Shown: positions 44,748 to 55,947, counted from the stretch's first letter. The stretch: 64,000 bases of DNA from Pohlia nutans (GCA_022496805.1 CM040094.1:16949501-17013500); one strand, 5' to 3'. A program made the numbers and translations. The notes: generated by a model not told the origin, from the letters alone.

Positions 44748-44930
44748 ATGTGTCGTTTTTCACTTACTATTAATGAAAAAGGAATAAGGAATGAAACTAT
44801 GCCGGGCACATAGGTTGTGTCAATAATGGTGAGTGGTTTTGGTCACAAAGACAAAAATATAAGTATAATGTTCAACCACTATTCGCGAAATGGGGAATGA
44901 AAAAAATTTGGTCTTCTAGTAGTGACAGAG
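44748..44930. mobile_element. MITE, CACTAGTAG family
   Basis: Contains GTCGTTTTTCACTTACTATT, GAGTGGTTTTGGTCACAAAG and ends TTGGTCTTCTAGTAGTG. The left terminus is eroded. Confidence 0.6.
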
Positions 44931-45621
44931 CATGGGCATTAATTTGGTTGGAAGACAAATTTGGAGGACATGACAGTTTTGTTTTGCAAAACTGGCGACA
45001 TGGAAAAGATAATTAGCACTATATTTAGAACATTTGGTGAATTCTACAGTCAGAGGGCTCAACTAGATTGTTGGCTTGAACGCAATTGATAAGAATTAGG
45101 TCACAACTTTCTTATGGATGTCAGAGATGCCTTTAATCTAGAATCAATGAGTGCATTTGAGGTGTTTGGATTCAAGTTGTGAACTTAAAGTCAAGAAAAA
45201 CCTTCACGCAATTTTGTTGGGCCGGCTCAAAGTTTTGGTGACAAATGTGCCACATAAACCGCCATAGGATAAGAGGCCTAGGTCAGACCCAAGTGTAAAG
45301 TCCTTCGGCCCGATTTGCCAAATTTGAGCGATCTTATCACTCATAATTTGTGAAGTTTGGGTCAGGCCAATTATCAGGCCCTAATGTAGCTCGTGGGCCT
45401 TCGTTTCCAGGCCCGAGGGAAGGACAAGCATATATTTCTGGTGGCTGGTGTTTACCATGTGTGTACGAAGACTCCGAATCCAGTCCGTTTGGGGGATCCC
45501 ATCAATCTTGTCAAGATTCTGACCTGGTACTGTACCATCAGAGGGGTTCTTCCGTGTTAGTTTTCTTGGGATTCAAGCCTAGAAAATATAATGGATGAAC
45601 ATTGTGAGAGCATTCCCACCC
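44931..45621. other. Gene-free stretch with a GC-richer patch
   Basis: 45200-45600 is GC-richer, and one plus frame (45350-45598, 82 codons) is open with Gly, Ser and Pro-rich residues. It has no motif I recognise and no splice-site support. Confidence 0.2.
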
Positions 45622-45815
45622 ACAAGTAGGAAATGTGTCATTTTTCACTTACTATAAATGTAAAAGGAATAAAATTGCATTAGATACATGGGTTGTGTCA
45701 GTGCTGGTAAGTGGTTTTGGTCATAAGAAGATAGAAATATAAGCATAGTATTTAGTCAATGTTCATTGTTTCTACAAAATGGGGAATGAAAAACAACAAG
45801 TTTTCTACTAGTGAC
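45622..45815. mobile_element. MITE, CACTAGTAG family
   Basis: AAGTAGGAAATGTGTCATTT at the left, and ACAAGTTTTCTACTAGTG at the right. The interior matches 49893-50087. Non-coding. Confidence 0.65.
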
Positions 45816-47480
45816 CGTTCCACGCCCAAGCTTAAGGATATTAAGGGCTAGCTTAGAAATAAGCGCCCCGCCGTATTGTTTGTTGGAACATGCAACACTC
45901 CAAACAGTGAGGGAGGCCACCAATTGTCGAAGCATGCTATGCAGCGTTTAAATTGCTGGTGAATTTTCGCCTAAATCTTACCTGAAATTTGATGTGGCTA
46001 CCTGTACACTAGAAAAAATTACAAAATAGTGGATGAAATTGCCAAAATCTTCACCAAAAAATACCACAATCGCCACATTATGGATGAAAGTGCCTTATAA
46101 TAGATAAATTTATTGACGAACATATTAATATGGATGATTCTATCCATGTTCTCCTTACCTGGCTACATTCCAAGGTGCGTGTCAGTCTACCAACAGAAAA
46201 ACAAAAAATAAACGCTGATGCTATGTAGATGAAGCCCTCGACCACCGTTTCCAGGGTACAATTCCTTGTTGCAATGGTGACATTAATGAAAATATAATTA
46301 TGGATGTTGGGATGAAATATCGCACTCTGACAAATTTGGACCTATGCATCCACGTTCCTCCAAATATTCTCCAGTGAATGAGGACAGAGAAGGGGTTATT
46401 GTTCCCCAAAGGAAAAAACAAAATGTTGGTTGTGACTAGAATTGGACTCTTATCAACTGAAGTCTGAAACTGGTATTGAGTACATGTATTCCATACCTTG
46501 GTATCCAAATTCTCTTACACTGATCTTCTTTGGCACGTATCTTCTCATCTCTTGATTTCAAGAACAAAAGCAACGATATACAGCCAAGTATTATAGTTAT
46601 TATTGATTTTTTAGTTTGTTACTAACTAGAAATCAGTGTCATAGCTAGAGTACTCCCTAGAGTAACCCAAGGTTGCAACTCACATCTATAATGTGTAACA
46701 AGGAAAATTACGTCCGACAAACTCTTTCTTCATAATGTCAATGTAACCCAGAACTATAGAGGTGGTAGGCAATCATTGGACAAGAAGAACAAAGTTATTT
46801 CCCATAATCCAGGGTTGCTTTAAAGTTATGATGTCTTTTTTTTGTGACCCTTGATTAATCATCATTTGAACAAGTTAAAATTGAACAAGATCCAACCGTT
46901 GACATTATGGCTAGTAATGTGCAAGTAGTCCCTGATTATGAAAATAACTAGTCTTGGCACTCCCTTGGCTCAACAAGGTTATTTCTCATACCCAAGGGCC
47001 GCTTGCACATTACCTGGTCCATGGTATCCCCAAAATTGAGAAAGTGAGCTTGGAGTGATACTTTAGTACTACCTTTCTACAAGTTAATATTAAGTAACTA
47101 ATTGTTGAATGAACAATATGAGGTTTTCAAATGCAATATTGATGCAACAAAATCAATTATTAGTATTTCTACATGACAAAATTGATAGTGTTACATATTT
47201 TGTTGTCACAACATTAACCAACCATGCATTGGTATGCCATTGCACATCAAAGCAATTGAATTAGCACTGTTTTGTCACAAGAGTCTCATATGGTTTTTTT
47301 GTGTTGATTCCCCAGTGCATGTAACTTTCCCCTCTGAGCTTCAGAACTCAACACATGTTAAAACTTTTCTTCTACAACTACGTGACTAAGCTTAAACAAG
47401 TGATTTTGTACACATGTCAAAACTCAAAATCACATGAAAATGTGACACTCACGGGGGAAGAACCAAAGGAGCTCCTTGTG
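45816..47480. other. Gene-free stretch
   Basis: No convincing frame. The minus frame 46221-46508 and other short frames have no family match. The sequence is AT-rich. Confidence 0.35.
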
Positions 47481-47481
47481 T

Positions 47482-47925
47482 GCAAGACTCTCACCAAAAC
47501 AATTGACTACTTCTTGCAAATTGAAATTTGTGGGATTCTGCCACCGCCCTTCAAGGAAATAGGAGCCACATTCTTGGTTGAAAGCTTGTCACAAAAGCTC
47601 AAGCAAACACTCTCCTACATGCTACCTCCGATAATCCATGCTCAGAATCGCAAGACTCTCACGAAAACAATTGACTTCTTCTCGCAAATTGAAATTGTGG
47701 GATTCCGCCATTGCCCTTCAAGGAGATAGGAGCCACATTCTTGGTCGAAAGCTTGTCACAAAAACTCAGGCAAACACTCTCCTACATGCTACCTCCCATA
47801 ATCCATGTTCAAAATTGCAAGACTCTCACCAAAACAATTGACTTCTTCTCGCGAATTGAAATTGTGAAATTCTGCCACTGCCCTTCAAGGAGATAGGAGC
47901 CACATTCTTGATCGAAAAAGCTTGG
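47482..47925 (+). repeat. In-frame tandem repeat, about 168 bp (56 codons) x 2.6
   Basis: GCAAGACTCTCAC starts units at 47482, 47650 and 47817. Units are highly similar. The step of 168 then 167 bp equals 56 codons and keeps one frame open across most of 47355-47729. The frame has residues KTLTKTIDFFSQIEIV, FKEIGATFLVESLSQKL and QTLSYMLPPII. A one-base slip breaks the frame in later units. I do not recognise the protein. It could be a decayed repeat-protein gene or a coincidence of unit length. Confidence 0.7.
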
Positions 47926-47988
47926 ACAAACACTCACACTCTGACACCCCGTAGTACCGTGCAGGCAGCCATAAATTGTTGCTACAGG

Positions 47989-48083
47989 GACACATGTAGT
48001 ATCGAGAACCTCACCTCGGCAAATGTACCCTGGCTACATTCTACATGGATAATACACAGGAGGTTCCCAATACAACATTCTAG
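47989..48083 (-). repeat. Hairpin element in the 3' flank of the S-protein homologue
   Basis: On the minus strand it begins 7 bp after the stop: TTGTATTGGGAACCTCC, then GTAGAATGTAGCCAG and GAGGTTCTCGATACTAC. It is the same element, order and orientation as 42915-43012. The arms pair imperfectly. Confidence 0.7.
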
Positions 48084-48089
48084 CCGTTG

Positions 48090-48509
48090 CTACGGCCGGA
48101 CCCAGTCGGTGTAGAAGTAGAAAGGCTGGAGAGGACCTTTGGTAGCCCAAAAGAAGCCGCGTTCATTCACCTTCCACACGCACTGCCCGGCCACCTGACA
48201 GTCCAGGCGGTCCACGTAACTCTTCCCCTTCCACACGGCCACCACTTTGCTGAAGCCCGCCCAGTCGAAGCGGCAGTAGAAGAACGTGGTGCCGAACACG
48301 TTCTGGCCGAAGTGGAAGTAGAAGTCGCCGTGCTGCTCCAAGTACACGTCGCCCAGGTCGTCGTCGCCGGACTGGCAGTGCACCAGCACCTGTGACGTCG
48401 TCTCGTTGATGATGTCCACGCTGCCCTCCGCCGCCTTGCTCACTCCCACCATCACCACCACCATCACCGCCACTCTGCGCCATAGCCACGCTGCCTTGCC
48501 CAACTTCAT
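48090..48509 (-). CDS. Secreted S-protein homologue (plant self-incompatibility S1 family)
   Basis: 139 residues, single exon, typical length for SPH proteins (PF05938). A signal peptide is predicted (VAVMVVVMVGV, cleavage near 27). The family signature follows: VDIINETTSQVLVHCQSGDD with DLG (Cys45), a FHFGQNVFGTTFFYCRF block (Cys79), AVWKGKSY, and paired Cys104 and Cys110 followed by VWKVNERGFFW. In poppy the founding member is the stigma S-determinant. Most land-plant homologues are small secreted ligand-like proteins of unknown role, and nothing here points to incompatibility. The first ATG of the frame is used. A TATA box lies about 75 bp upstream; a hairpin repeat follows the stop. Confidence 0.88.
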   Translation of the reverse strand: MKLGKAAWLWRRVAVMVVVMVGVSKAAEGSVDIINETTSQVLVHCQSGDDDLGDVYLEQHGDFYFHFGQNVFGTTFFYCRFDWAGFSKVVAVWKGKSYVDRLDCQVAGQCVWKVNERGFFWATKGPLQPFYFYTDWVRP

Positions 48510-48580
48510 TGATCAATCAATCCCGCTTCTAACCCTTTAATTAGTTTCCTCTGCAGCCTGCATGTTACTCCTGAAGGTCC

Positions 48581-48589
48581 TATATATGC
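48581..48589 (-). promoter_or_regulatory. TATA box of the S-protein homologue gene
   Basis: GCATATATAGG on the minus strand, about 75 bp before the start codon. This leaves room for a leader of roughly 45 nt. Motif-based. Confidence 0.5.
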
Positions 48590-49014
48590 TTTAGTCGACA
48601 CATCATGTTACGGTGCATATACCGTCTGGTACAAGTTGCTTACAAACTTCTTGACTCCTCCCTCATAAAAACAGCTCAGTCCCTTCCCTAAATTGTAATG
48701 TGCTTGATATGGCACCCATGGACAGGCAAATTGAATGGGACATAATTCCTACTCTAGTCCTCTCCTCATAGGAATTCTTTTTTAATCATATTTGCAATCT
48801 TCATAATCAATGCGGCCACTTGATATAGGATCTACCTACTTTCAATGCTTACGAAAAAAATTGTAAGCATGTTGTACCCGACTGTATAGTTGGACTCTAT
48901 CACTTTCAAAGCAAAGTTTGCACGCATGAGCCCTAGAAGTCGAAGATTTATTGTATAGAAAGTGACTCTGAATCATGAACTCTGCTATAACGTGTTAGTA
49001 GGAAATTATAGTTA

Positions 49015-49410
49015 CCACTTGATTCAAAGGAAATTTTGCACTCAGTAGCTTGCAATGGCTCTGCTTGGTCCAACAAGAGAATGTACAACATATTCCATAC
49101 CCAGTTGACAAGAGCTTCATCGGTACTAGTTGATTGGACAGGTGGAGTCCCAACACTACAAGGAGAAGGCGTCGCTTTTCATTCCCTATGTGAGTCAAAC
49201 GGGTGTCACTTTGCACTGACGATTTTTTTCGTTGGACTTGGTGAGTGCGATTCGTCACGTAGGACAAGCGTGTACATCGAAAAGCAACAATGAACAAGAT
49301 CCTCCACTCCTCCAGAGTGAGATCGAAACAACGCCTCTGTTTGTAAATAATGCAAGATGATGAGCAGAGTGCATGAAGGAAAGGCAGAGCGCTTGAATAT
49401 TATGATGCTA
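49015..49410 (-). mobile_element. MITE of the CATAACATTCAATAGC family hosting a CACTA-like MITE
   Basis: The outer parts share GAATGTACAACATATTCC, GGACAGGTGGAGT and GATGAGCAGAGTGCATGAAG with 21170-21305. They are separated by the CACTA-like MITE at 49154-49342, so the latter is the younger insertion. Confidence 0.5.
49154..49342. mobile_element. CACTA-like MITE, copy 4
   Basis: Starts CACTACAAGGAGAAGGCGTC and ends near AACAACGCCTCTGTTTGTA. The interior GGTGAGTGCGATTCGTCACG matches the other copies in reverse orientation. Confidence 0.65.
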
Positions 49411-49892
49411 GAAGTTGTAGAGATTTGGTGTACAGTTTGAATGTGCTATAGTATGGTGTATTTTTTAGTAGTCTACCACTCTCAATGGAAATTTTAGAAG
49501 TTATAGATTTAGTGTATGTACAAAAAGTGGTTTTTCATGAACTCTACTATAGTATAGTGTGTTGATAGTTTACCACTTTCAAAGGAAATTTTGCACTCAC
49601 ACTAGAAGTTGTAGGTTTAGTTTCTAGAAAGTGACTTTTCATGGACTCCACTATAATGTGTAGCAGATGACCCCCTCGGAGCTAATGAGATTGAAGGAAT
49701 TCGTGTCCGAGCAAACCAAGTTGCAAAATATACATGAGATGAACTTTTATACTATCGATTTGTTTAACTCTAGATATGATCCTGGCAGGTATGGTAAATA
49801 TTCTTTGATTGATTCAAAAAGGAACTAATTAAAGATGGAAAGAACGATAATTAGCCTGTCAGAGTGCCAAGTGCATGCTGTCTGTAGCTTGT

Positions 49893-50087
49893 GAAGACTA
49901 GTAGGAAATGTGTTGTTTTTCACTCTCTATAAATGAAAAAGGAATGTAATCGCGCCATGCACATGGATTGTGACAATGAGTGGTTTTGGTCACAAGAAGA
50001 CAGAAATATAAGCATAATATTCAATCAGTGTTCATTGTTTTCACAAAATGAGGAATGAAAAACGGACAACTCTTCTACTAGTGGAAT
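49893..50087. mobile_element. MITE, CACTAGTAG family, best copy
   Basis: ACTAGTAGGAAATGTGTTG at the left, and ACAACTCTTCTACTAGTGG at the right, about 190 bp. It serves as the reference for the copies at 42897, 44748 and 45622. Confidence 0.7.
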
Positions 50088-50645
50088 GTAAGTCCTCCAA
50101 ATGTTTCTTTGTTGATTGCCATCTACTACACAGAAGGCTGAGCTCTTACAACTGCTATGGAATGGTTTGTAAGCAAGGACAGTGAATCAGTAGGCTCTCT
50201 CAGTTGGGTTATCTTGTACTGGTATTGCTGTACCCAAGGTCTTTTAGTTTGGTAGGTAACGTGCAGGTGGCAGAATTTTCATTACTTGTATGATCTTTTT
50301 TTTCCTATTTTTTGTGGCAGTCTCAGCTATGACATGATTGATGTATATGAAATCTTGGGAAGGCCCCGCATCCGTGGATAAGGTATGTACACCTTTAAAT
50401 GAGCAATGCTTTCATTCATGTTGGTAATTGAAAGACAATTTTTGTTCACTTTAACTTATACTCCGTATATTTCTGGGATATTGTATGATTAAATTTGTTG
50501 GGTCCACATAATTTGTTGGGGTAGAGTGTTGTAGTATTGTGCAATTCGTTGATTGAATTCTCTTGACATCCTTTGTGTTTATGTAATGACAAGGCTCTGT
50601 CAGTAACATCACTTACGGTATTAACTTGAACCTTTAACCCTTTAA

Positions 50646-51185
50646 CCCCTAAATGACGGAGGGGGTAAGGGCAAAACATAAATGTGTTATAAAAAATTAC
50701 TTCTTCAACTTTGATGAAGTTTGGTCCAAAAGAGAAAATGAGGAGCTTGATGTTTAGTAATTTTCCATACGGTCAAATATCAAAAAATAGCTTTTTATTA
50801 TCTCATAATGAATTTGAAGCATTTAACTTCAAATATTTATAAGAATCACAAATTTTATTTTTAGAGTTTGAAATTTTGTGTGATTTGTTAAAACTAGACA
50901 TTCTATTCTAAAATCAAAAATTGCAAATTTTTCAACGGAGAGAACATAATTACTTTCCCAAAATAGTAAGTTTTTTAACACTAGACAATGTAGAAGTGTT
51001 TTTCTTTGAAAATCTCTCCCGGGTGGAGTTTAACTCGGATTGACATGATTCAAATTGGGTTGGAAAGTAGACTTGATTACCTATTTAAAAATATTTTTTA
51101 TTTTCTATAAAAATGTTTTTTCTATTTCGGGCAGCCCATAAAAAAAGGGAAGAGACCATAAAATGGTTGATCCGTCACTTAGGGG
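50646..51185 (+). mobile_element. TTAA-flanked MITE, 540 bp, twin of 21310-21851
   Basis: TTAA at 50642-50645 and 51186-51189. Same ends (CCCCTAAATGACGGAGGGGG, CCGTCACTTAGGGG) and almost the same interior as 21310-21851. First member of a chain of abutting elements. Confidence 0.87.
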
Positions 51186-51189
51186 TTAA

Positions 51190-51721
51190 GGTCCCGATTC
51201 AACACTGTTTTCAAAGATTCATTATAAAATGGTTGATGAAAAACGAAAATGGAGTTGATGTACAAAGCAAAGTTGTAAATGTCAATGTGAAGATAACATC
51301 TATATGGTTCGATTCATCATATTTATTATTAACATTTTAAAATTAATTTTGTAAGGTTTTCTCTTGAAATTCAATTAAAAATCCAAAATAAATACAAAAA
51401 AATCAAAAAATATTGTAATGAAATTGGAATAACATGCACTACAAGATGCTATGGTTTCCATTATTTGATTCTACATATTATGAAAAATCATGTTTAAGGT
51501 CTCACTTTTTGAACTAAGATTGAAACTTGACATAAACCACTTTTATAATTTTTCAAAAATTCATATTATCTTATTTTGAAGATCCATACCGTACAAATGG
51601 TAGTCAACTAGGACGAGAATCAAGAAAATTTTGAACGGATGAAAAACAGCACTGTGTGTGGTGAAGGGACGCATTAGATTTCATCCATCGTCCAGGATAT
51701 GAACGCCAGTGCGTATAAGGG
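51190..51721 (-). mobile_element. TTAA-flanked MITE, 532 bp, second in the chain
   Basis: Begins directly after TTAA 51186-51189 and ends GTGCGTATAAGGG before TTAA 51722-51725. In reverse it matches the pair at 61654-62197 and 62202-62741 (GAATCGGGAC end, GATGGATGAAATCTGATGCG interior). Non-coding. Confidence 0.8.
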
Positions 51722-52175
51722 TTAACCCCTAAACGACAGAGAGGTAAAGGAAAAACCTAAATGTGTTATAAAATGTTACTTCTATAGCTTTGATGAATTT
51801 TGGTCCAAAAGAGAAAATGAGAAGCATGATATTTAGTAATTATTTGTACAGTCAATCTTTCAAAAAATGTTTTAAACACTCATTTGATGAATTTAGAAGC
51901 ATAAACAATTAATATTCACCAAAATTATAATTTTTATTTATAGAATTTGAAATCTGGTATGATTGATTAAAACTAAATATCCTATTCTAAAATTTGAAAA
52001 AGAAAAAATTTCAAAAGAGAGAACATCACTACTTCCCCAAAATAGAAAGTTATATAAGACTCTCGATAAGACTAGGACATTGTTGAGGTGTTTGTCTTTG
52101 AAAAATTCCTTAATGAACTTCAATATTGCAAATGAAATGCACCAAACAACACTAGAATATGATCTCTACCCCCAA

Positions 52176-54214
52176 CTAGGGCTTCGCTGCTCTTCGCATT
52201 ACCAGTGACGATTGATATCTTATGATACATTGGTACATACATAAGAAGAAAATGGTATATATGATATTATATAATACATATAATAGTGATATGCATATGT
52301 TTTTGTATATTTTTGTATAGAAGGCATGAGTTGTTGGAGTTTTTGATTTATATCATGTGGTAACAAAAAAAATTGAGGTTTTTTGGAATCATATATTATG
52401 GCGTGGTAATGTATATTATTTGGTTGTATGAGAGCAAGTATCCAATGGTTTCCATTTATGAACAAATGTTGAAAACATTTTGTTATATATTTTGATCTTC
52501 TATGTAATGTGACATATAAATGTTTTTCATAATTTTAGTGCTTTAATTGATTTTCATACATTATTTGCATTCCTGCTCCCATGTGTTCATCAATATAGCC
52601 ATTCTGATGAATTGAGTAGTATGAGCTTGTGATGTTGTGTTATTTCAAATCTACTAATCTAATAGTTGTTGGATAATGTGATATGTTCAGATATTGGTGG
52701 TTCAATATTTGTAGATATTTGTCAACAATGAATGGACAACACATACACAAGTTGTGCGGTTTTTTTTACTGTACCGTCCGTTCTCTCATTAAGGATTAAA
52801 TTTTTTTGGATTCTTGGTATTGAACGCCCAGCAAAACTTTCTTCTACGTTAGCCCATTCAAAACCTGTATCCCGTTCTTTCGGAACCAAATCGCAAGAAT
52901 CCCCCGCATCTGCCTGGCCCTTCAATCTTTGAGTTACTGCCCGAATTCAAGTGCAACCTCAAGGTTGTGTTGATACATTACAAGCTAATACTATGAAAAT
53001 ACTGCTCTGCAGATATTTTGAAAAAATGAATAATAATGAAATTTCGCAATGTACCCATAGTAGCAATACCTACGGAAGTCTCGTGGTACAAGTGCGGTTC
53101 TTTTTTGATCAATTTCAAATATCTCGTCCTCCAAGATACTAAGCCTGGCTTTGTAACATTTGGACAGCAAGCACATCTGCAGAAAATCGGCATGTATGGC
53201 AGTCAAGTATTCATTGGAAGGCTGACGTTTGCGGATAGCAGACTGCAGAGGAAGAATAGTGTGCATGGGCTCATGCAAATGCATAGCTTGTTCCTTCACC
53301 CTCCGGCAAATACTGTCGACTGCAACATCACAATCAGATGACACTCTTGTTATCAAAGCACAAGCAAATCAATAGATTGCAATGACACATTTGTGAGCAA
53401 GCTTTCTTATCATTCTGTCTTCCCAAAATGGAACCCTAAAACAATGAATTGCAATTTAAACATACATTTATCAGGTGCTAGTTGAATCTGCTCTGCAGAA
53501 ACTGACTCGAGAAACCGGTGCCAAAATACACAAACTCGTCCTCCACAAAACATAATCCTAGAAGCAAGTCAATTTTTCCTAATCCAACACGGCAATCAAA
53601 ACACGATTGCCAGAACACTTCAATCGAGGCAGAATATCCATATCAGAACGCTCGAACTCCAAACAAAACTAACCACAAAATTAGGTTATTTAACACCAGA
53701 AAAAAGCGAACGCTTTCAAAATCGATCTACTCCATGGAGTACCATGGAGGGCCCAACAACATCCTATAATGTATGCTATAATTCTGTTGATGCTCCTCTA
53801 ATGTGTGAGTGCGTGCACCGTGGCCACTGCTTCTACGAAACAGGAATTCGAAATCTGGGTACAAAACAAGAATTTGAGAAACACGAGTACAAACCTCCTC
53901 AGTACCCAAATTCTTGTGCCATGGCGTCTACTCGTCAGCAAGGGATTTGCGCGGTCGATTTATACGGAGCTCCGCACATTCTCGTCACAAACCATTGTCG
54001 CAAGCCGAAAAGCCAAAAAGCCGAAACGCCGAGCGCCGAAACGGGCACACCTTCTTTGGCTTCAGTGCGGACAGACTGCGAATGTGAACAGGCTGCGAAC
54101 TGATAGAACTGTCCTGGAGATAGCTAGAACGGTCATGGAGATGAGACAAAATAGAATCAGTCATGGTGACGAAATGGAATTGTCGTGGCGACAAACCTAC
54201 CATCCAATGCATGC
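52176..54214 (-). mobile_element. Gene-fragment-carrying element, copy 1 (CSN3 fragment)
   Basis: Shares its left end (AACTAGGGCTTCGCTGCTCT and on for about 130 bp) and right end (ACCTACCATCCAATGCATGC, with GCCGAAAC-type repeats before it) with 54326-56727. The bodies differ. Copy 1 carries a CSN3 exon and other coding-like pieces (52722-52925). No flanking duplication is visible. A small hairpin TTGTCG-TGG-CGACAA lies about 20 nt before the terminal CTAA. This recalls Helitrons, but a canonical 5' TC end is not evident, so the class is unresolved. Confidence 0.6.
53055..53319 (-). pseudogene. CSN3: Captured exon of COP9 signalosome subunit 3 (CSN3)
   Basis: Between an acceptor GATGTTGCAG (53320 on) and a donor GGGTACAT (53054), the frame reads AIHADFLQMCLLSKCYKA, LSILEDEIFEID, VPRDF and YCYYG. 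This is the CSN3 segment upstream of the PCI domain, in which AIH-FLQLCLLAKCYK and YCYYGG are conserved. RRYCYYG in place of FLLYCYYG and lack of neighbouring CSN3 exons show a fragment. CSN3 is a scaffold subunit of the nuclear COP9 deneddylase. Splice sites are kept, so capture was from DNA rather than mRNA. A TATA-like CCGTATAAATC (minus, near 53960) may be a captured promoter. Confidence 0.8.
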
Positions 54215-55291
54215 TAAAATTTCATTTTCTGACCCCTAGTAGTCATTGTTGTGTGGACTGCGATGAGAAAATGGTCGATAATTCATTTAGAGGTTAACCC
54301 CCCAAGGGTCCATTTTTTAGATGATGTACAAACTAGGGCTTCGCTGCTCTTCGCATTACTAGTGACGATTGATATCTTATGATGCATTGGTACATATATA
54401 GGAAGAAATTGGTATATATGCTTTTACATAATACATATAATAGTGGTATGTATATGTTTGGGTAATGAATATATATAATTTTATTATATGTAGATAAGTA
54501 TACTTTTTATTCAAAGATGGTTTATATATATCTGTGTTTATATATTTGTATTTTCAGATGTCCGGGAATAGTAACAACCCTTCTCTCAAATACGTAACGA
54601 TTCCCGGCTAGTAGCATATGTTAGTGACCAAAATTCATGCAACAGGAACTGTAGCATGTCGAAAAGGTTAATATCACTACGCATATCAAAGGAGGCCATT
54701 CTCTCTGCAATAAACTAGGTGATTAAGACCTGATCACAAAATTGGAGAATTTTGCTTGTGCCATTAACATGTGACTGCTCAATGATTTTGGACAAATGAA
54801 CTATCTCCTGTTCCACTTGCATGTGCTCTGACATGCAGAGAAAACGCAAAGAACGACCGTAACAACGGCGTTGATGGTGAAGTCAAAAAGGTTAAGGTGA
54901 TCACTACGCACATCAAAGGTGTCCATTTTCTCTTCAATAGAACTACTAGGTGTAATTGTAAAATCTTTGGTTCGTGGGATTGATTTTGAAAAGGTTAAGC
55001 CCCGTGAAAACCGAAGTCTCAACATCTCGACCCTAACGAGCTGGCTCGTCCTTCCAAGACCTCCAATTATCTCGACATTCGCGCAATCTCCAAGCCCACC
55101 AAATCGTTATTGCGTCGCGTAAATGCTATGCAACAAAGAACCAGCAATTCCTCTAACCCTAGTAATGGCCACGTGGATTTCTGTACCGATTCGCCCAATC
55201 GTGCTGGGCCATTTCACCACCAATTCTCATTTGAGCAAACTAAAATGGCACGAATTGCAATAGCAAGCTCCTGAAGGATTGTGATTGTGAC

Positions 55292-55369
55292 CTTAATGAA
55301 CCAAAGCAGGGAACCTACAAGCGAAACAACAATTGCCATCAGAGTGAGGAACCGGAAATCAAAGACAGC
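55292..55369 (-). pseudogene. Captured exon of a UPF0114 (YqhA-like) membrane protein
   Basis: 78 nt between acceptor TTTTTGTGCAG (55370 on) and donor GTCACA (55291), 26 codons in phase 0. It contains FRFLTLMAIVVSLVGSLL and ends WFIK. Plant UPF0114 proteins have a first membrane helix of the type RF-TLL-GSL-GSLLCFIKG. Trp replaces the usual Cys. Only this helix is present. The family is plastid- or membrane-located with no settled function. Confidence 0.65.
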
Positions 55370-55613
55370 CTGCACAAAAAGTGAGTCATCTCATCAGAAT
55401 ACGAAACCCTAGCTTGGAGCTTCATGCTGCCATAGACGACGCAAAGAGAAACAGCAGATATCTTAGCCATCTTTATGATCAAAACCTCACGCTTGATCTG
55501 CAACAACCAATTTTTTTTAACAAGTCAATGAAAAAAAACGCCACAAACAAACCCTCTCCAAACAACAGGACACTTGCCTCATGGGACACAGTATTTTATT
55601 TGCACCATTAATA

Positions 55614-55641
55614 AATCCTGATTATCATGATAATCAGGATT
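55614..55641. repeat. Perfect 28-bp palindrome
   Basis: AATCCTGATTATCA followed exactly by its reverse complement. It lies in non-coding sequence between captured fragments. It may mark an element end or a rearrangement point. Confidence 0.85.
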
Positions 55642-55947
55642 GTACATTCATTATTAGTGGAAGATTAACTAATTCAAGAGCTCGTTTCTGAGACCCTTAC
55701 ATTCCCTTCAACGCCACTGCTGACAATCCACAAGCTGTCCGAAGTTGTAGCAATTGAATACACCCCTTGAAAGCATTTATGTCAACACAATTCAGTTCAG
55801 AGAAGTTCAGCTAGCAACTATCAATGCATATGAACACAAAAACTCGGCTAAAGATAACTCTAGAAGTAAATTAGCGATTTGATTCCAAATGAATGCATGG
55901 GGACGAGGACATTGAAACAAATTGAAACAAATGAATAAAGAACATAC

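Larger units (their letters stand above)
48890..49670 (+). repeat. Diverged tandem repeats, about 110-120 bp, interrupted by a MITE
   Basis: The blocks ACCACTTTCAAAGGAAATTTT, TAGAAGTTGTAGATTT and ATGAACTCTACTATA recur at about 48895, 49010, 49408, 49490 and 49580 in the same order. A MITE complex (49015-49410) lies between the first and later units. Non-coding. Confidence 0.5.
51726..54293 (+). mobile_element. TTAA-flanked MITE, third in the chain, split by a 2.04-kb insertion
   Basis: Begins CCCCTAAACGACAGAGAGG after TTAA 51722-51725. It follows the 21310 type for about 450 bp and resumes at 54215 with ATGAGAAAATGGTCGATAA, ending TTTAGAGG before TTAA 54294-54297. Without the insert (52176-54214) it is about 529 bp, the family length. 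That confirms the insert boundaries independently. Confidence 0.7.

Noticed and set aside
48087..48516. Open frames on the plus strand and in another minus frame across the S-protein gene
   Set aside because: GC-rich shadows. The minus frame 48090-48509 has the SPH signature and signal peptide.
52722..52932. Possible organelle-derived insertion (frames of 66-67 codons on both strands)
   Set aside because: Coding-like on both strands but I could not match it to a plastid or mitochondrial gene; left as unidentified cargo of copy 1.
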